From the NCBI RefSeq assembly GCF_021245725.1, contig NZ_JAJGSX010000017.1, forward strand, positions 1 through 45,600: a stretch of DNA of 45,600 nucleotides. The letters run 5' to 3'. The stretch is from Pseudonocardia sp. TRM90224. Its GTDB lineage: Bacteria; Actinomycetota; Actinomycetes; Mycobacteriales; Pseudonocardiaceae. The notes below the pieces were generated by a model, which did no database searches, was not told where the DNA came from, and saw only the letters and a list, made by a program, of their open reading frames with translations. This document shows positions 32,378-39,719 of the stretch, one piece after another. The stretch's first letter is position 1. Each line of letters begins with the position of its first letter. The position numbers and the translations under genes are program-made.

Positions 32378-33570
32378 CGCGCACCGGCCTTCCGCGCCCG
32401 CTCCACGACCTGCCCGATCACGGCGGCCACGGCGTCGACGTCGGCCGCGGTGGTGGTGTGCCCGAGCGAGAAGCGCAGCGAGCCACGCGCAGTGGCATCC
32501 CCCGCGCCCATCGCGAGCAGCACGTGGCTGGGCTGCGCTACACCTGCGGTGCAGGCCGAGCCGGTGGAGCACTCGATGCCGTGCGCATCGAGCAGCATCA
32601 GCAGGCTGTCGCCCTCGCAGCCGGGGAACGACAGGTGCGCGTTGCCGGGCAGGCGGGACGGGCCGCCCTCGACGACGCCCGTGCCCGGATCGCCGTTGAG
32701 GGTGGCGTCGGGGACGGTGGCGCGGATCTTGCCGACGAGGTCGTCGCGCAGCCCGGCCAGCTGCGTCGCGCGCCGCGGCCCATCGGCCACGGACTGCTCG
32801 ACCGCCGCGGCCAGCCCGACGACGCCGGGGGTGTCGAGGGTGCCGGAGCGCACGTCGCGCTCCTGGCCGCCGCCGTGCAGCAGCGGGGTGAGCGCCACCT
32901 CGCGGCCGAGCAGCAGCGCGCCCGCACCGATCGGCCCGCCCAGCTTGTGGCCCGTGAGCGTGAGCGCGTCGACCCCGCAAGCCGCGAAGTCGACCGGGAG
33001 GATCCCGACGGCCTGCACGGCGTCGGTGTGCAGCGGGACGTCGAACTCGTGGGCGATCGCGGCCAGTTCCCTGATCGGGTTGACCGTGCCGACCTCGTTG
33101 TTCGCCCACATCACGGAGACGAGCGCGACCCGCTCCGGCTCGCGCGCCAGCGCCGCGCGCAGCACCTCGGGACGCACCCGGCCCTCGTGGTCGACCTCCA
33201 GCAGCTCGACCTCGGCGCCCTCGTGCGTGGCGAGCCACTCCGCCGAGTCGAGCACGGCGTGGTGCTCGATCGCGGAGACGAGCACCCGCCGGCGGCGGTC
33301 GTCGGCGCTGTGGCGGGCCCAGTAGAGGCCCTTGACGGCGAGGTTGTCGCTCTCGGTGCCGCCGGTGGTCAGCACGACCTCGGACGGCCGCGCGCCGACA
33401 GCGGCGGCGATCCGCTCGCGCGACTCCTCCACCGCGCGCCGCGCCCGGCGGCCCGCTCCGTGGAGGGACGACGCGTTGCCCGTGCGCCGCAGCGCGTCGG
33501 TCATCGCCGCCACCGCGGACTCCAGCATCGGGGTGGTGGCGGCATGATCGAGGTAAGTGGCACCTTGCAT
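32374..33570 (-). CDS. iscS: Cysteine desulfurase
   Basis: A 398-residue PLP enzyme of the NifS/IscS group that strips sulphur from cysteine for Fe-S clusters and tRNA thiolation. It has YLDHAATTPM, the PLP lysine in LTGHKLGGPIGAG, the persulfide-carrying Cys in ECSTGSACTAG and GHTTTAADVDAV at the end. The ATG at 33570 gives a typical N-terminus (MQGATYLDHAATTP); a GTG at 33594 adds eight residues and has no better ribosome site. Repeat B6 lies 5' to it, after the preceding acyltransferase gene. Confidence 0.95.
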   Translation of the reverse strand: MQGATYLDHAATTPMLESAVAAMTDALRRTGNASSLHGAGRRARRAVEESRERIAAAVGARPSEVVLTTGGTESDNLAVKGLYWARHSADDRRRRVLVSAIEHHAVLDSAEWLATHEGAEVELLEVDHEGRVRPEVLRAALAREPERVALVSVMWANNEVGTVNPIRELAAIAHEFDVPLHTDAVQAVGILPVDFAACGVDALTLTGHKLGGPIGAGALLLGREVALTPLLHGGGQERDVRSGTLDTPGVVGLAAAVEQSVADGPRRATQLAGLRDDLVGKIRATVPDATLNGDPGTGVVEGGPSRLPGNAHLSFPGCEGDSLLMLLDAHGIECSTGSACTAGVAQPSHVLLAMGAGDATARGSLRFSLGHTTTAADVDAVAAVIGQVVERARKAGAR

Positions 33571-33649
33571 GTTCACGCCCGCGATCCCTGTCACCCGTAC
33601 CGGTCGGAAAGTTCCGGCATCCAGGGTAGACGCCGTCCCCGCCGCCCCG

Positions 33650-33719
33650 ACTTCCCCACCGTTTTGCCAACCTGCACGGGCTTTCGGGTCTGCAGGTTGG
33701 CAAAACGGTGGGGAAGTTC
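33650..33719. repeat. Family B inverted repeat, copy B6 (inner stem type I)
   Basis: Outer arms ACTTCCCCACCGTTTTGCCAACCTGCA and complement (over 25 bp nearly perfect) around a short loop. It lies five bases past the acyltransferase stop and 80 bp before iscS on the same strand. Confidence 0.88.
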
Positions 33720-33723
33720 GGGG

Positions 33724-34575
33724 TCAGGCGGCCACTGCTGGGGTGAATGCGGGTTCGGCGGGGACTGGCGCAGCGCCGTGCCGGACGCCGGTCACCCACG
33801 CGATCGCCTCGCCCGCCCGCGCGGCGAGCTCGCGCCGGTCGGAGCCCGGCGGGATCGGTGGCAGCACGGTCAGCTCGCACTCGACGCCCCGCATGCGCAC
33901 GACCCGCATGAGGGAGTCGAGCAGTGTCTGATCGCCGACGAAGGCCGGGTCCTGCGTGCTGAACCTCAGCGCGACCGGCCGCACGGGCACCCCGGCGTCG
34001 ATCGCGGCCTGGAACGCCGCGCGCCGGAACGTGCCCGCGGCCGAGCCGCACCACGTCGTGCCCTCGGGGAAGACGCCGACCACCCCACCGTCGCGCAGGA
34101 CGTCGGCGGTCGCGGCCACCGTCGCCGGCAGCGCGTGCAGGCCCGCCCGGTCGACGAAGAGCGCGCCGGAGCGCTCGGCGACCCAGCCGATCACCGGCCA
34201 CTCCCGCACCTCGCGCTTGGCGAGCATGCGCACGGGCGAGACGGCGTCGACGGCGAGGATGTCGATCCACGACATGTGGTTCGCGACGACGAGCGCGCCG
34301 CGGCCGGGTGCCGCGTACTCCGCGGCACCGGTGATCCGCAGCCGCACGCCCGCCGCCTGCAGCACTGCTCGGCTGCCGGCCCGCAGCCACCGCTCCCGCG
34401 CCCGCCGCGGGAGGAACGGCACCCCGGCGACGGTCACCAGGAGCGCGGCCGCGAGCCGGACGGTCCGCATGATCACCTGCAGCCGCCCCACCTGCGGCGA
34501 CGACTCCGCGGGCAGGCAGTCGGGAGTGCACGGCGAGGCCGGCGCCCAGCCGCTCCACGCGAGCACGGGATGCAT
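33724..34575 (-). CDS. 1-acyl-sn-glycerol-3-phosphate acyltransferase-like protein (PlsC family)
   Basis: A 283-residue membrane-bound acyltransferase. Motif I is NHMSWID (HxxxxD), motif III is FPEGTTW, and VDRAG and PVRPVALRF match motifs II and IV. Hydrophobic residues at 45-65 give one membrane anchor. It should transfer an acyl chain to a lysophospholipid or similar; Rv3026c is the positional equivalent. The ATG lies two bases after the GNAT gene stop, so the two are probably co-translated and may act in one lipid pathway (OlsA/OlsB-like). That link is inference. Confidence 0.9.
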   Translation of the reverse strand: MHPVLAWSGWAPASPCTPDCLPAESSPQVGRLQVIMRTVRLAAALLVTVAGVPFLPRRARERWLRAGSRAVLQAAGVRLRITGAAEYAAPGRGALVVANHMSWIDILAVDAVSPVRMLAKREVREWPVIGWVAERSGALFVDRAGLHALPATVAATADVLRDGGVVGVFPEGTTWCGSAAGTFRRAAFQAAIDAGVPVRPVALRFSTQDPAFVGDQTLLDSLMRVVRMRGVECELTVLPPIPPGSDRRELAARAGEAIAWVTGVRHGAAPVPAEPAFTPAVAA

Positions 34576-34577
34576 CG

Positions 34578-35339
34578 TCAGCCCTCGCCGAGGAAGAACC
34601 GCAGGTACCGCGGGTCGGTGTGATCGAGCCCGAGCAGCACGAGGAAGTCGGCGCAGTCGAAGTCGGCGTCGAACGCGGGCGGGCCGCACACCCATGCGCC
34701 GAGGCGCAGGTAGCCCTTCAGCAGCGGCGGCAGCGCGGCCCGGCCGGGCCGTTCGATGCCGGCGGGGTTCCACGGCACGTACGGCGCCGCGCGGTAGCTC
34801 TCCGGCGCGAGGTGCTTTGTGAGCACCTGGTCGTGCACGCTCGCCGCGAGCGCTCCCCCGTCGGCCAGCGGGACGCTCGCGCAGCCGGCCAGCCAGCGGT
34901 TGCCGGTCAGCAGCATGTACCGGGCGATGCCGGCCCACACGAGCCCGACGACGGCGCCGTTGCGGTGGTCGCGGTGCACGCACGAGCGGCCCGTCTCGAC
35001 GAGCGAGTCGCGCAGCGGCGCGAGCGAGTCGACGACGAACTCGCCTTCGGCGTAGAGCGCGCCTGCCGCGCGGGCCCGGTCCGGCGGCAGCATGCGGTAG
35101 GTGCCGACGATCTCGGCGGTCGCGTCCTCGCGGACCACGATGTGGTCGCAGAAGGCGTCGAACCGGTCGGCGTCGATGCCCTGCTCGAGGCTGTGCAGGG
35201 TGGCGCCGAGCTCACCGGCGAACACGTCGTGGCGCAACCGCTGGGCGGCCCGCACCTCGGCGGCGTCGGTGGTGAGCAGGAGTGAGTAGCGGGACGCGGC
35301 AGCCTGCGGCGTCTGGACGAGCACCTGCGAGGAGGTCAC
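34578..35339 (-). CDS. GNAT-fold N-acyltransferase, OlsB-like (Rv3027c-like)
   Basis: A 253-residue protein of the Acetyltransf_5 family, which includes ornithine lipid synthase OlsB. The N-terminal fold shows RYSLLLTTDAAEVRAAQRLRHDVFAGELG, DHIVVREDATAEIVGTYRML and GRSCVHRDHRNGAVVGLVWAGI. The C-terminal half is family-specific (KHLAPESYRAAPYVPWN; LLKGYLRLGAWVCGPPAFDADF). I chose the GTG at 35339; further upstream codons are open but contain no family residues. Its stop is two bases before the acyltransferase gene, matching Rv3027c-Rv3026c. Substrate unproven. Confidence 0.88.
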   Translation of the reverse strand: MTSSQVLVQTPQAAASRYSLLLTTDAAEVRAAQRLRHDVFAGELGATLHSLEQGIDADRFDAFCDHIVVREDATAEIVGTYRMLPPDRARAAGALYAEGEFVVDSLAPLRDSLVETGRSCVHRDHRNGAVVGLVWAGIARYMLLTGNRWLAGCASVPLADGGALAASVHDQVLTKHLAPESYRAAPYVPWNPAGIERPGRAALPPLLKGYLRLGAWVCGPPAFDADFDCADFLVLLGLDHTDPRYLRFFLGEG

Positions 35340-35430
35340 GCGCTGTTGGTACGTGCCGCAAGCAACGCGCGGTGACGGCGACGCGGAAGCGGGGCTGACG
35401 CTCCGGTGAACAGCACCCGGGAGATGACGA

Positions 35431-35479
35431 CGGGGAAGCCACCTCCCCGACGTCAGACGTCTGGAAGGTGGCTTCCCCG
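35431..35479. repeat. Family A inverted repeat, copy A5 (diverged)
   Basis: CGGGGAAGCCACCTCCCCG faces CTGGAAGGTGGCTTCCCCG across a GACGTC-AGACGTC linker. Core bases differ from other copies (ACC for ACT), so it is the most diverged member. It lies 26 bp past the etfA stop and before the GNAT gene. Confidence 0.75.
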
Positions 35480-35504
35480 ACAACGCGCTCCGGCGCGGGG
35501 CTGA

Positions 35505-36452
35505 TCAGCCCTTTCGCTTGGCGATCTCGTCCTTCAGCTGCGGCGCGACCTTGAACAGGTCGCCCACGACACCGAAGTCGGCGATCTCGAAGATCGGCGC
35601 CTCGGGGTCCTTGTTCACCGCGATGATCGTCTTCGACGTCTGCATCCCGGCGCGGTGCTGGATCGCGCCCGAGATGCCCAGCGCGATGTAGAGCTGCGGC
35701 GAGACGGTCTTGCCGGTCTGCCCCACCTGGAACTGGTGCGGGTAGTAGCCGGAGTCGACCGCGGCCCGCGAGGCACCCACGGCGCCGCCCAGCGCGTCGG
35801 CGAGCTCCTCGACGACGTTGAAGTCCTCGGCGGAGCCGACGCCTCGGCCGCCGGAGACGACGACGCTCGCCTCGGTCAGCTCGGGCCGGTCACCCCCGGT
35901 GATCGGCTCGCGCGACGTGACCTTCGCGGAGCGCGCGTCGGACGACGGCACCGCAACCGGCTCCTCGGCCCCCGCGCCCGCCGACTCCTCGATCTCGACG
36001 GAGCCCGGCCGCAGCGTGATCACCGGGTGCGCGGTGTTGGACTTCGCCTCGGCGATGTAGGCGCCACCGAAGATGGAGTGCGTCGCACCGTCGGCGCTGA
36101 CGCCGACGACGTCGGTGAGCAGCGCAGAGTTCGTGCGAGCCGCGAGCCGACCGGCGATCTCCTTGCCGTCGGCGGTCGCGCTGATGAGCACCGAGGCGGG
36201 CGACGCCGACTCGATGAGCGCGGCGAGCACGTCCACCTCGGGGGTGAGGAACGCCTCGTCGCCGCTCTCCGCGACGTAGATCTTCTCGGCGCCATGCGCC
36301 TTGAGCCCTTCACCGAGCTTGCCGGCCGTGCCGGCGGGGCCGACGACGACCGCGGAGGGCTCGCCGACCGCGCGGGCGGCCGTCAGCAGCTCGTAGGTCG
36401 ACTTCTTGATCTCACCCTCGACGTGGTCGACGAGTACCAGAACCTCAGCCAT
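35505..36452 (-). CDS. etfA: Electron transfer flavoprotein alpha subunit
   Basis: A 315-residue FAD-binding EtfA/FixB. Seen: MAEVLVLVDHVEGEIKKSTYELLTAAR at the start and the C-terminal FAD-binding run VVSGGRGVGSAEDF, LYIALGISGAIQHRAGM, IIAVNKDPEAPIFEIADFG and VVGDLFKVAPQLKDEI. It carries electrons from acyl-CoA dehydrogenases to the quinone pool. It begins 29 bp after etfB and should share its message; the pair corresponds to Rv3029c-Rv3028c (FixA-FixB). Confidence 0.96.
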   Translation of the reverse strand: MAEVLVLVDHVEGEIKKSTYELLTAARAVGEPSAVVVGPAGTAGKLGEGLKAHGAEKIYVAESGDEAFLTPEVDVLAALIESASPASVLISATADGKEIAGRLAARTNSALLTDVVGVSADGATHSIFGGAYIAEAKSNTAHPVITLRPGSVEIEESAGAGAEEPVAVPSSDARSAKVTSREPITGGDRPELTEASVVVSGGRGVGSAEDFNVVEELADALGGAVGASRAAVDSGYYPHQFQVGQTGKTVSPQLYIALGISGAIQHRAGMQTSKTIIAVNKDPEAPIFEIADFGVVGDLFKVAPQLKDEIAKRKG

Positions 36453-36481
36453 GAGTTTTCTTCCCTTCCCGTCGATCGTTC

Positions 36482-37267
36482 TCAGATGAGCTTCTGCGCG
36501 ACGAGGTACGCCGCGATCCGCGAGCCGCCGTCGCCCTCGTCCTCGACCTTCTCGCCGGCGCTCTTCGGCGGCTTCGGCGACGAGGTGGTGACGGTGCTGA
36601 GCGCGTTGGCCAGCCCGACCTCGGAGGCGTCGATGCCGGCATCGGCGAGCGTGATCGACGCGACGGGCTTCTTCTTCGCCGCCATGATCCCCTTGAAGGA
36701 CGGGTACCGCGGCTCGTTGATCTTCTCGCCGACCGACACCACGGCGGGCAGCTCGGCCGTGAGGTGCGTGACGCCGTCGTCGGTCTCGCGCTTGACGGTG
36801 ATCGTCGAGCCGTCGACGGTGATCTCGCGGGCGTGCGTCAGCGCGGGTACGCCGAGCAGGTCGGCAACCATCGCGGGAACGGCGGCCGAGCGACCGTCGG
36901 ACGCCTCGTTGCCCGCGACGACGAGGTCGTAGCCCTCGACCGTGCCGATCGCCTTCGCCAGCGCGCGTGCTGTCTGCACGACGTCGGAGCCGCGCAGCGC
37001 CTCGTCGGAGAGGTGCACCGCCTTGTCGGCGCCCATCGACAGCGCTTTGCGGATCGCGTCGGTCGCGCGGTCCGGGCCCATGGTCAGCACCGTGACCTCG
37101 GAGCCGTCGTTGGCTTCCTTCAGCTGGAGGGCCGCTTCGACGGCGCGCTCGTTGATCTCGTCGAGCACCGCGTCGGTGGCGTCCCGATCCAGGGTGCCGT
37201 CGGACGGGTTGAGCTTCCGCTCCGAGTAGGTGTCCGGCACCTGCTTGACCAGCACGACGATGTTCAT
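36482..37267 (-). CDS. etfB: Electron transfer flavoprotein beta subunit
   Basis: A 261-residue AMP-binding EtfB/FixA. Seen: MNIVVLVKQVPDTYSERKL, the AMP-related VTVLTMGPDRATDAIRKALSMGADKAVHL, VVAGNEASDGRSAAVPAM, and LPAVVSVGEKINEPRYPSFKGIMAAKKK. The ATG is preceded by GAGGTCCG. It forms a heterodimer with EtfA and is first in the operon. A short palindrome (TTACC-AGGC-GGTAA) lies in the upstream gap. Confidence 0.96.
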   Translation of the reverse strand: MNIVVLVKQVPDTYSERKLNPSDGTLDRDATDAVLDEINERAVEAALQLKEANDGSEVTVLTMGPDRATDAIRKALSMGADKAVHLSDEALRGSDVVQTARALAKAIGTVEGYDLVVAGNEASDGRSAAVPAMVADLLGVPALTHAREITVDGSTITVKRETDDGVTHLTAELPAVVSVGEKINEPRYPSFKGIMAAKKKPVASITLADAGIDASEVGLANALSTVTTSSPKPPKSAGEKVEDEGDGGSRIAAYLVAQKLI

Positions 37268-37402
37268 CGGACCTCTTCGACCTCCTGCCGGTGCGGCCAG
37301 GCCGCCCTCGGATCGTGTGGGCGTCGGATCGCCCTTAGACATCTAGCCGACTCTGCCACCGCTGCCCCGCATCGGCGCGGCGGGTGGCCGTGCTAGCAAT
37401 TG

Positions 37403-37416
37403 TTACCAGGCGGTAA
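37403..37416. promoter_or_regulatory. Short palindrome between divergent etfB and the 37562 gene
   Basis: TTACC-AGGC-GGTAA is a perfect 5-bp inverted repeat with a 4-base spacer, about 135 bp upstream of etfB and 145 bp upstream of the plus-strand gene. It could be an operator, but such a short palindrome can occur by chance. Confidence 0.3.
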
Positions 37417-37561
37417 GCACCGGACAAACGTCGCGTGGGGGTGAACCTTCTCACGGCGAACCCTCCACCGCGGCACGATCCCGTGGTATCCACTGCTGTA
37501 CGGCTGCGCAGGTCCCGCGGTCGACTTCCTTCCGCCGAGCAACGTCGAGCTACGGAGCGCC

Positions 37562-37876
37562 ATGGTCGTAACAGGGTTCGACGACAGGCACGGCTGCGGG
37601 TACGTCCTGCGCACCGGCGCCGACGCCGCTGCGCCCGTTCCCGGCGCGAAAGCGGTCACCCACAAGGGCGTCACCGTGCTGGCAACGCCCGAGCTGGCGG
37701 CGGCGCTGCAGGACGCGATCGTCAACAACCCGACCGCGCGCCTGGTGTGGTCGGGACCGCCGGTGCAGCTGACGTTCGACGACGTGACGCTGCTCGGGTG
37801 GCTGCGCCACACCGTCGGCGGGGTGCTGACGGTGCGCGGCGAGCCGGGCACGACGGCGCGGATCGCGGGGCGCTGA
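37562..37876 (+). CDS. Hypothetical protein, 104 residues
   Basis: I do not recognise this protein. CGGAGCGCC upstream of the ATG is a reasonable ribosome site. It starts VVTGFDDRHGCGYVLRTG, then has VTVLATPELAAALQDAIVNN and a hydrophobic, well-mixed C-terminal stretch (RLVWSGPPVQLTFDDVTLLG). Composition is protein-like and no signal or membrane helix is visible. A reading frame on the other strand (37393-37911) has the composition of an antisense artefact. It lies between divergent etfB and the convergent serine hydrolase. Confidence 0.6.
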   Translation: MVVTGFDDRHGCGYVLRTGADAAAPVPGAKAVTHKGVTVLATPELAAALQDAIVNNPTARLVWSGPPVQLTFDDVTLLGWLRHTVGGVLTVRGEPGTTARIAGR

Positions 37877-37935
37877 CCTTCCACGGCGCTGACCTTCCAC
37901 AGCGATGACATTCCACGGCGCCGAAGTCCAAGGCG

Positions 37936-38835
37936 CTACGACAGTCGGGTGGGGTGCAGGGCGTCCACAGCTGCCGCGGCGATGGTGTCCAGCTCGCCGC
38001 GCGCGGCCGTCCAGCCCTCGCCGCGCGGCATCCTCGTGAGCAAGGCGATGACGAACCGCTGGTCCTGGCCGACCACCCCGGTGCTGTGCAGGTAGTACAT
38101 GTCGGAGACGCAGCACATCCAGCCCTGCTTGGCTATCGCACCCGGTGCGCCCGGGCCGTCGACGGTGGTCGAGCGCAGCCCGAACTGCTGGTCGAAGCCG
38201 TCGGCCGCGCGCGGCGGTGCGGTGTTCATCGGGACGAGCAGGGTGTCCCGGTCGGCGGCGGGCAGCTCGTCGAGCACGTGCGCCCAGATCCGGACGACGT
38301 CGACCGCCGGGGCGAGCATCTCGCCCCACTGCGATCGGGCCGATGGGCCGCCGGTGCCCGTCAACCCGAGCCGGACGGCGGTGCGGCCCGCGGCGCCGGG
38401 GCCGTCGAAGCGGGTCCACAGCTGGTTCATCGCATTGTCGTCGCTGGGCCCGAGCGCGTGGCGGACCAGCTCCAGGTCGGCGTCGCCGACGGCGAGACCA
38501 TCGCTCCGCCTGCGGTCGAGCACGTCCGCGGCGACCACGAGCTTCGCGACGGACGCCGCGTAGAACGGCTGCTCGCCGAGCCGACCGGTGGCGATCTCAC
38601 CCGTCGCCCGGTCCAGCACCGCAACACCCAGCTCGGTCGCCGGGCCCGTCGCGCCCTGGGCCGCGGCGACGGCGGCCGCAGCGAGCCCGGCGGGCGCGGC
38701 CGTCGTGTCGGGGACGTACAGCACGCCCATGACCTCCGGCCGTGCCAGCACCACGGCACCCGCGGCGACCGCGATCGACAGTCCGAGCACGCCCCAGCGC
38801 CGCGCCACGCGCGTGCGGGTGGGAGCGGGATACAT
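37936..38835 (-). CDS. Class A beta-lactamase-fold serine hydrolase, secreted or anchored
   Basis: About 299 residues. An N-terminal membrane segment (WGVLGLSIAVAAGAVVLA) acts as signal or anchor. The domain has the catalytic SxxK as AASVAKLVVAADVL, an SDN-like motif PSDDNAMNQLW, and a KTG equivalent that reads AKQGWMCC, unlike the usual K[ST]G. True beta-lactamase activity is therefore doubtful; an esterase or cell-wall peptidase-like role is possible. ATG at 38835 has AGGTG upstream, and a GTG at 38871 gives twelve more residues. No operon partner. Confidence 0.82.
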   Translation of the reverse strand: MYPAPTRTRVARRWGVLGLSIAVAAGAVVLARPEVMGVLYVPDTTAAPAGLAAAAVAAAQGATGPATELGVAVLDRATGEIATGRLGEQPFYAASVAKLVVAADVLDRRRSDGLAVGDADLELVRHALGPSDDNAMNQLWTRFDGPGAAGRTAVRLGLTGTGGPSARSQWGEMLAPAVDVVRIWAHVLDELPAADRDTLLVPMNTAPPRAADGFDQQFGLRSTTVDGPGAPGAIAKQGWMCCVSDMYYLHSTGVVGQDQRFVIALLTRMPRGEGWTAARGELDTIAAAAVDALHPTRLS

Positions 38836-38994
38836 GAGGGCACCTGCGCGCTCGGGGACGGACGGGTCCACCCACTCCTACCCGACGGACGTGCCGCACG
38901 TCCGCAGTCCAGTGCCGGGATCACCGGCTTGGCGCAGCCGTAGCGGCCCTGCCAGGGGGTCAGCCGACGCGGGCCGCGCACTGGGGACGGGGAT

Positions 38995-39070
38995 GCGTGC
39001 GTCCCGCACGCGTTGCCAGGAAAGCCACTTTCCTGGCGCCACAGGACAGGAAGGTGGCTTTCCTGGCAAC
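38995..39070. repeat. Family A inverted repeat, copy A6, with companion palindrome
   Basis: Companion palindrome GCGTGCG-TCC-CGCACGC at 38995-39011, followed at once by two facing cores in GTTGCCAGG/CCTGGCAAC arms with a CCACAGGACAGG spacer (39012-39070). It ends 33 bp from the TetR stop. The gap to the serine hydrolase start (38836-38994) shows nothing else. Confidence 0.85.
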
Positions 39071-39102
39071 CCCACCACCCCACCGACCATCTGCAGGACG
39101 GC

Positions 39103-39696
39103 TCAGCTGAAGACCCGGTCGAGGTGCAGGTCGATGAGGCGCTCGGCTGCTGCCTCCGTCATGGTCCGCGGGTCGGCGTAGGTCTGCATGGTCAGCCCGT
39201 CGACGAGCACCCAGATCGCCATGGCCTCCGTGGCGGGGTCGCGGTCGACCGGCACCTCGCCGAGCTCCCGCGCCTCCGCGATGGCGTTCTCGAGGCTCGC
39301 GCGCGCCATGGCGCTCGCCGCGGCCTGCACCCTGCGCAACGGCTCACTGCTCACCGCGTGGCCGCAGAACGCCAGGTAGACGCGCACCTCCGCCGTGCGC
39401 GGCCCGTCCAGCGGGAGGAACTCGAGCAGGCATCGGCGTAGCCGCTCCTTGATCGAGCCGCCGGACTCCCACGAGGCGTTGAGCCGGTCCATCAGGTCGG
39501 CGACGTGGTGCTCGAACGTCATGAGGAGCATGTCGTCCTTGGTGCGGAAGTACCGCTGCACCAAGCCGACCGACACGCCGGCCTCCGCAGCGACCTCGGC
39601 GACGGTCGGGCCGTCCATGCCCTGTGCGGCCATGACGCGCGTGGTGGCTTCCACGACCTGACGCCGGCGTTGGGCGTGGTCGGCAACTCTCGGCAC
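39103..39696 (-). CDS. TetR-family transcriptional regulator
   Basis: A 197-residue regulator. The N-terminal helix-turn-helix reads VVEATTRVMAAQGMDGPTVAEVAAEAGVSVGLVQRYFRTKDDML (about 14-57) and the rest is an all-helical ligand/dimer domain. GTG at 39696 follows TACTCT by six bases, so the message may be leaderless, with its own promoter 3' of the acyl-CoA synthetase gene. It lies 23 bp downstream of that gene and probably regulates lipid-degradation genes near it; ligand unknown. Confidence 0.88.
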   Translation of the reverse strand: MPRVADHAQRRRQVVEATTRVMAAQGMDGPTVAEVAAEAGVSVGLVQRYFRTKDDMLLMTFEHHVADLMDRLNASWESGGSIKERLRRCLLEFLPLDGPRTAEVRVYLAFCGHAVSSEPLRRVQAAASAMARASLENAIAEARELGEVPVDRDPATEAMAIWVLVDGLTMQTYADPRTMTEAAAERLIDLHLDRVFS

Positions 39697-39719
39697 CCAC
39701 AAAGAGTACGTCGATATTT

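Noticed and set aside
37393..37911. Minus-strand 172-residue frame opposite the 37562 gene
   Set aside because: Composition is rich in Ser, Thr and Pro without hydrophobic core; no ribosome site.
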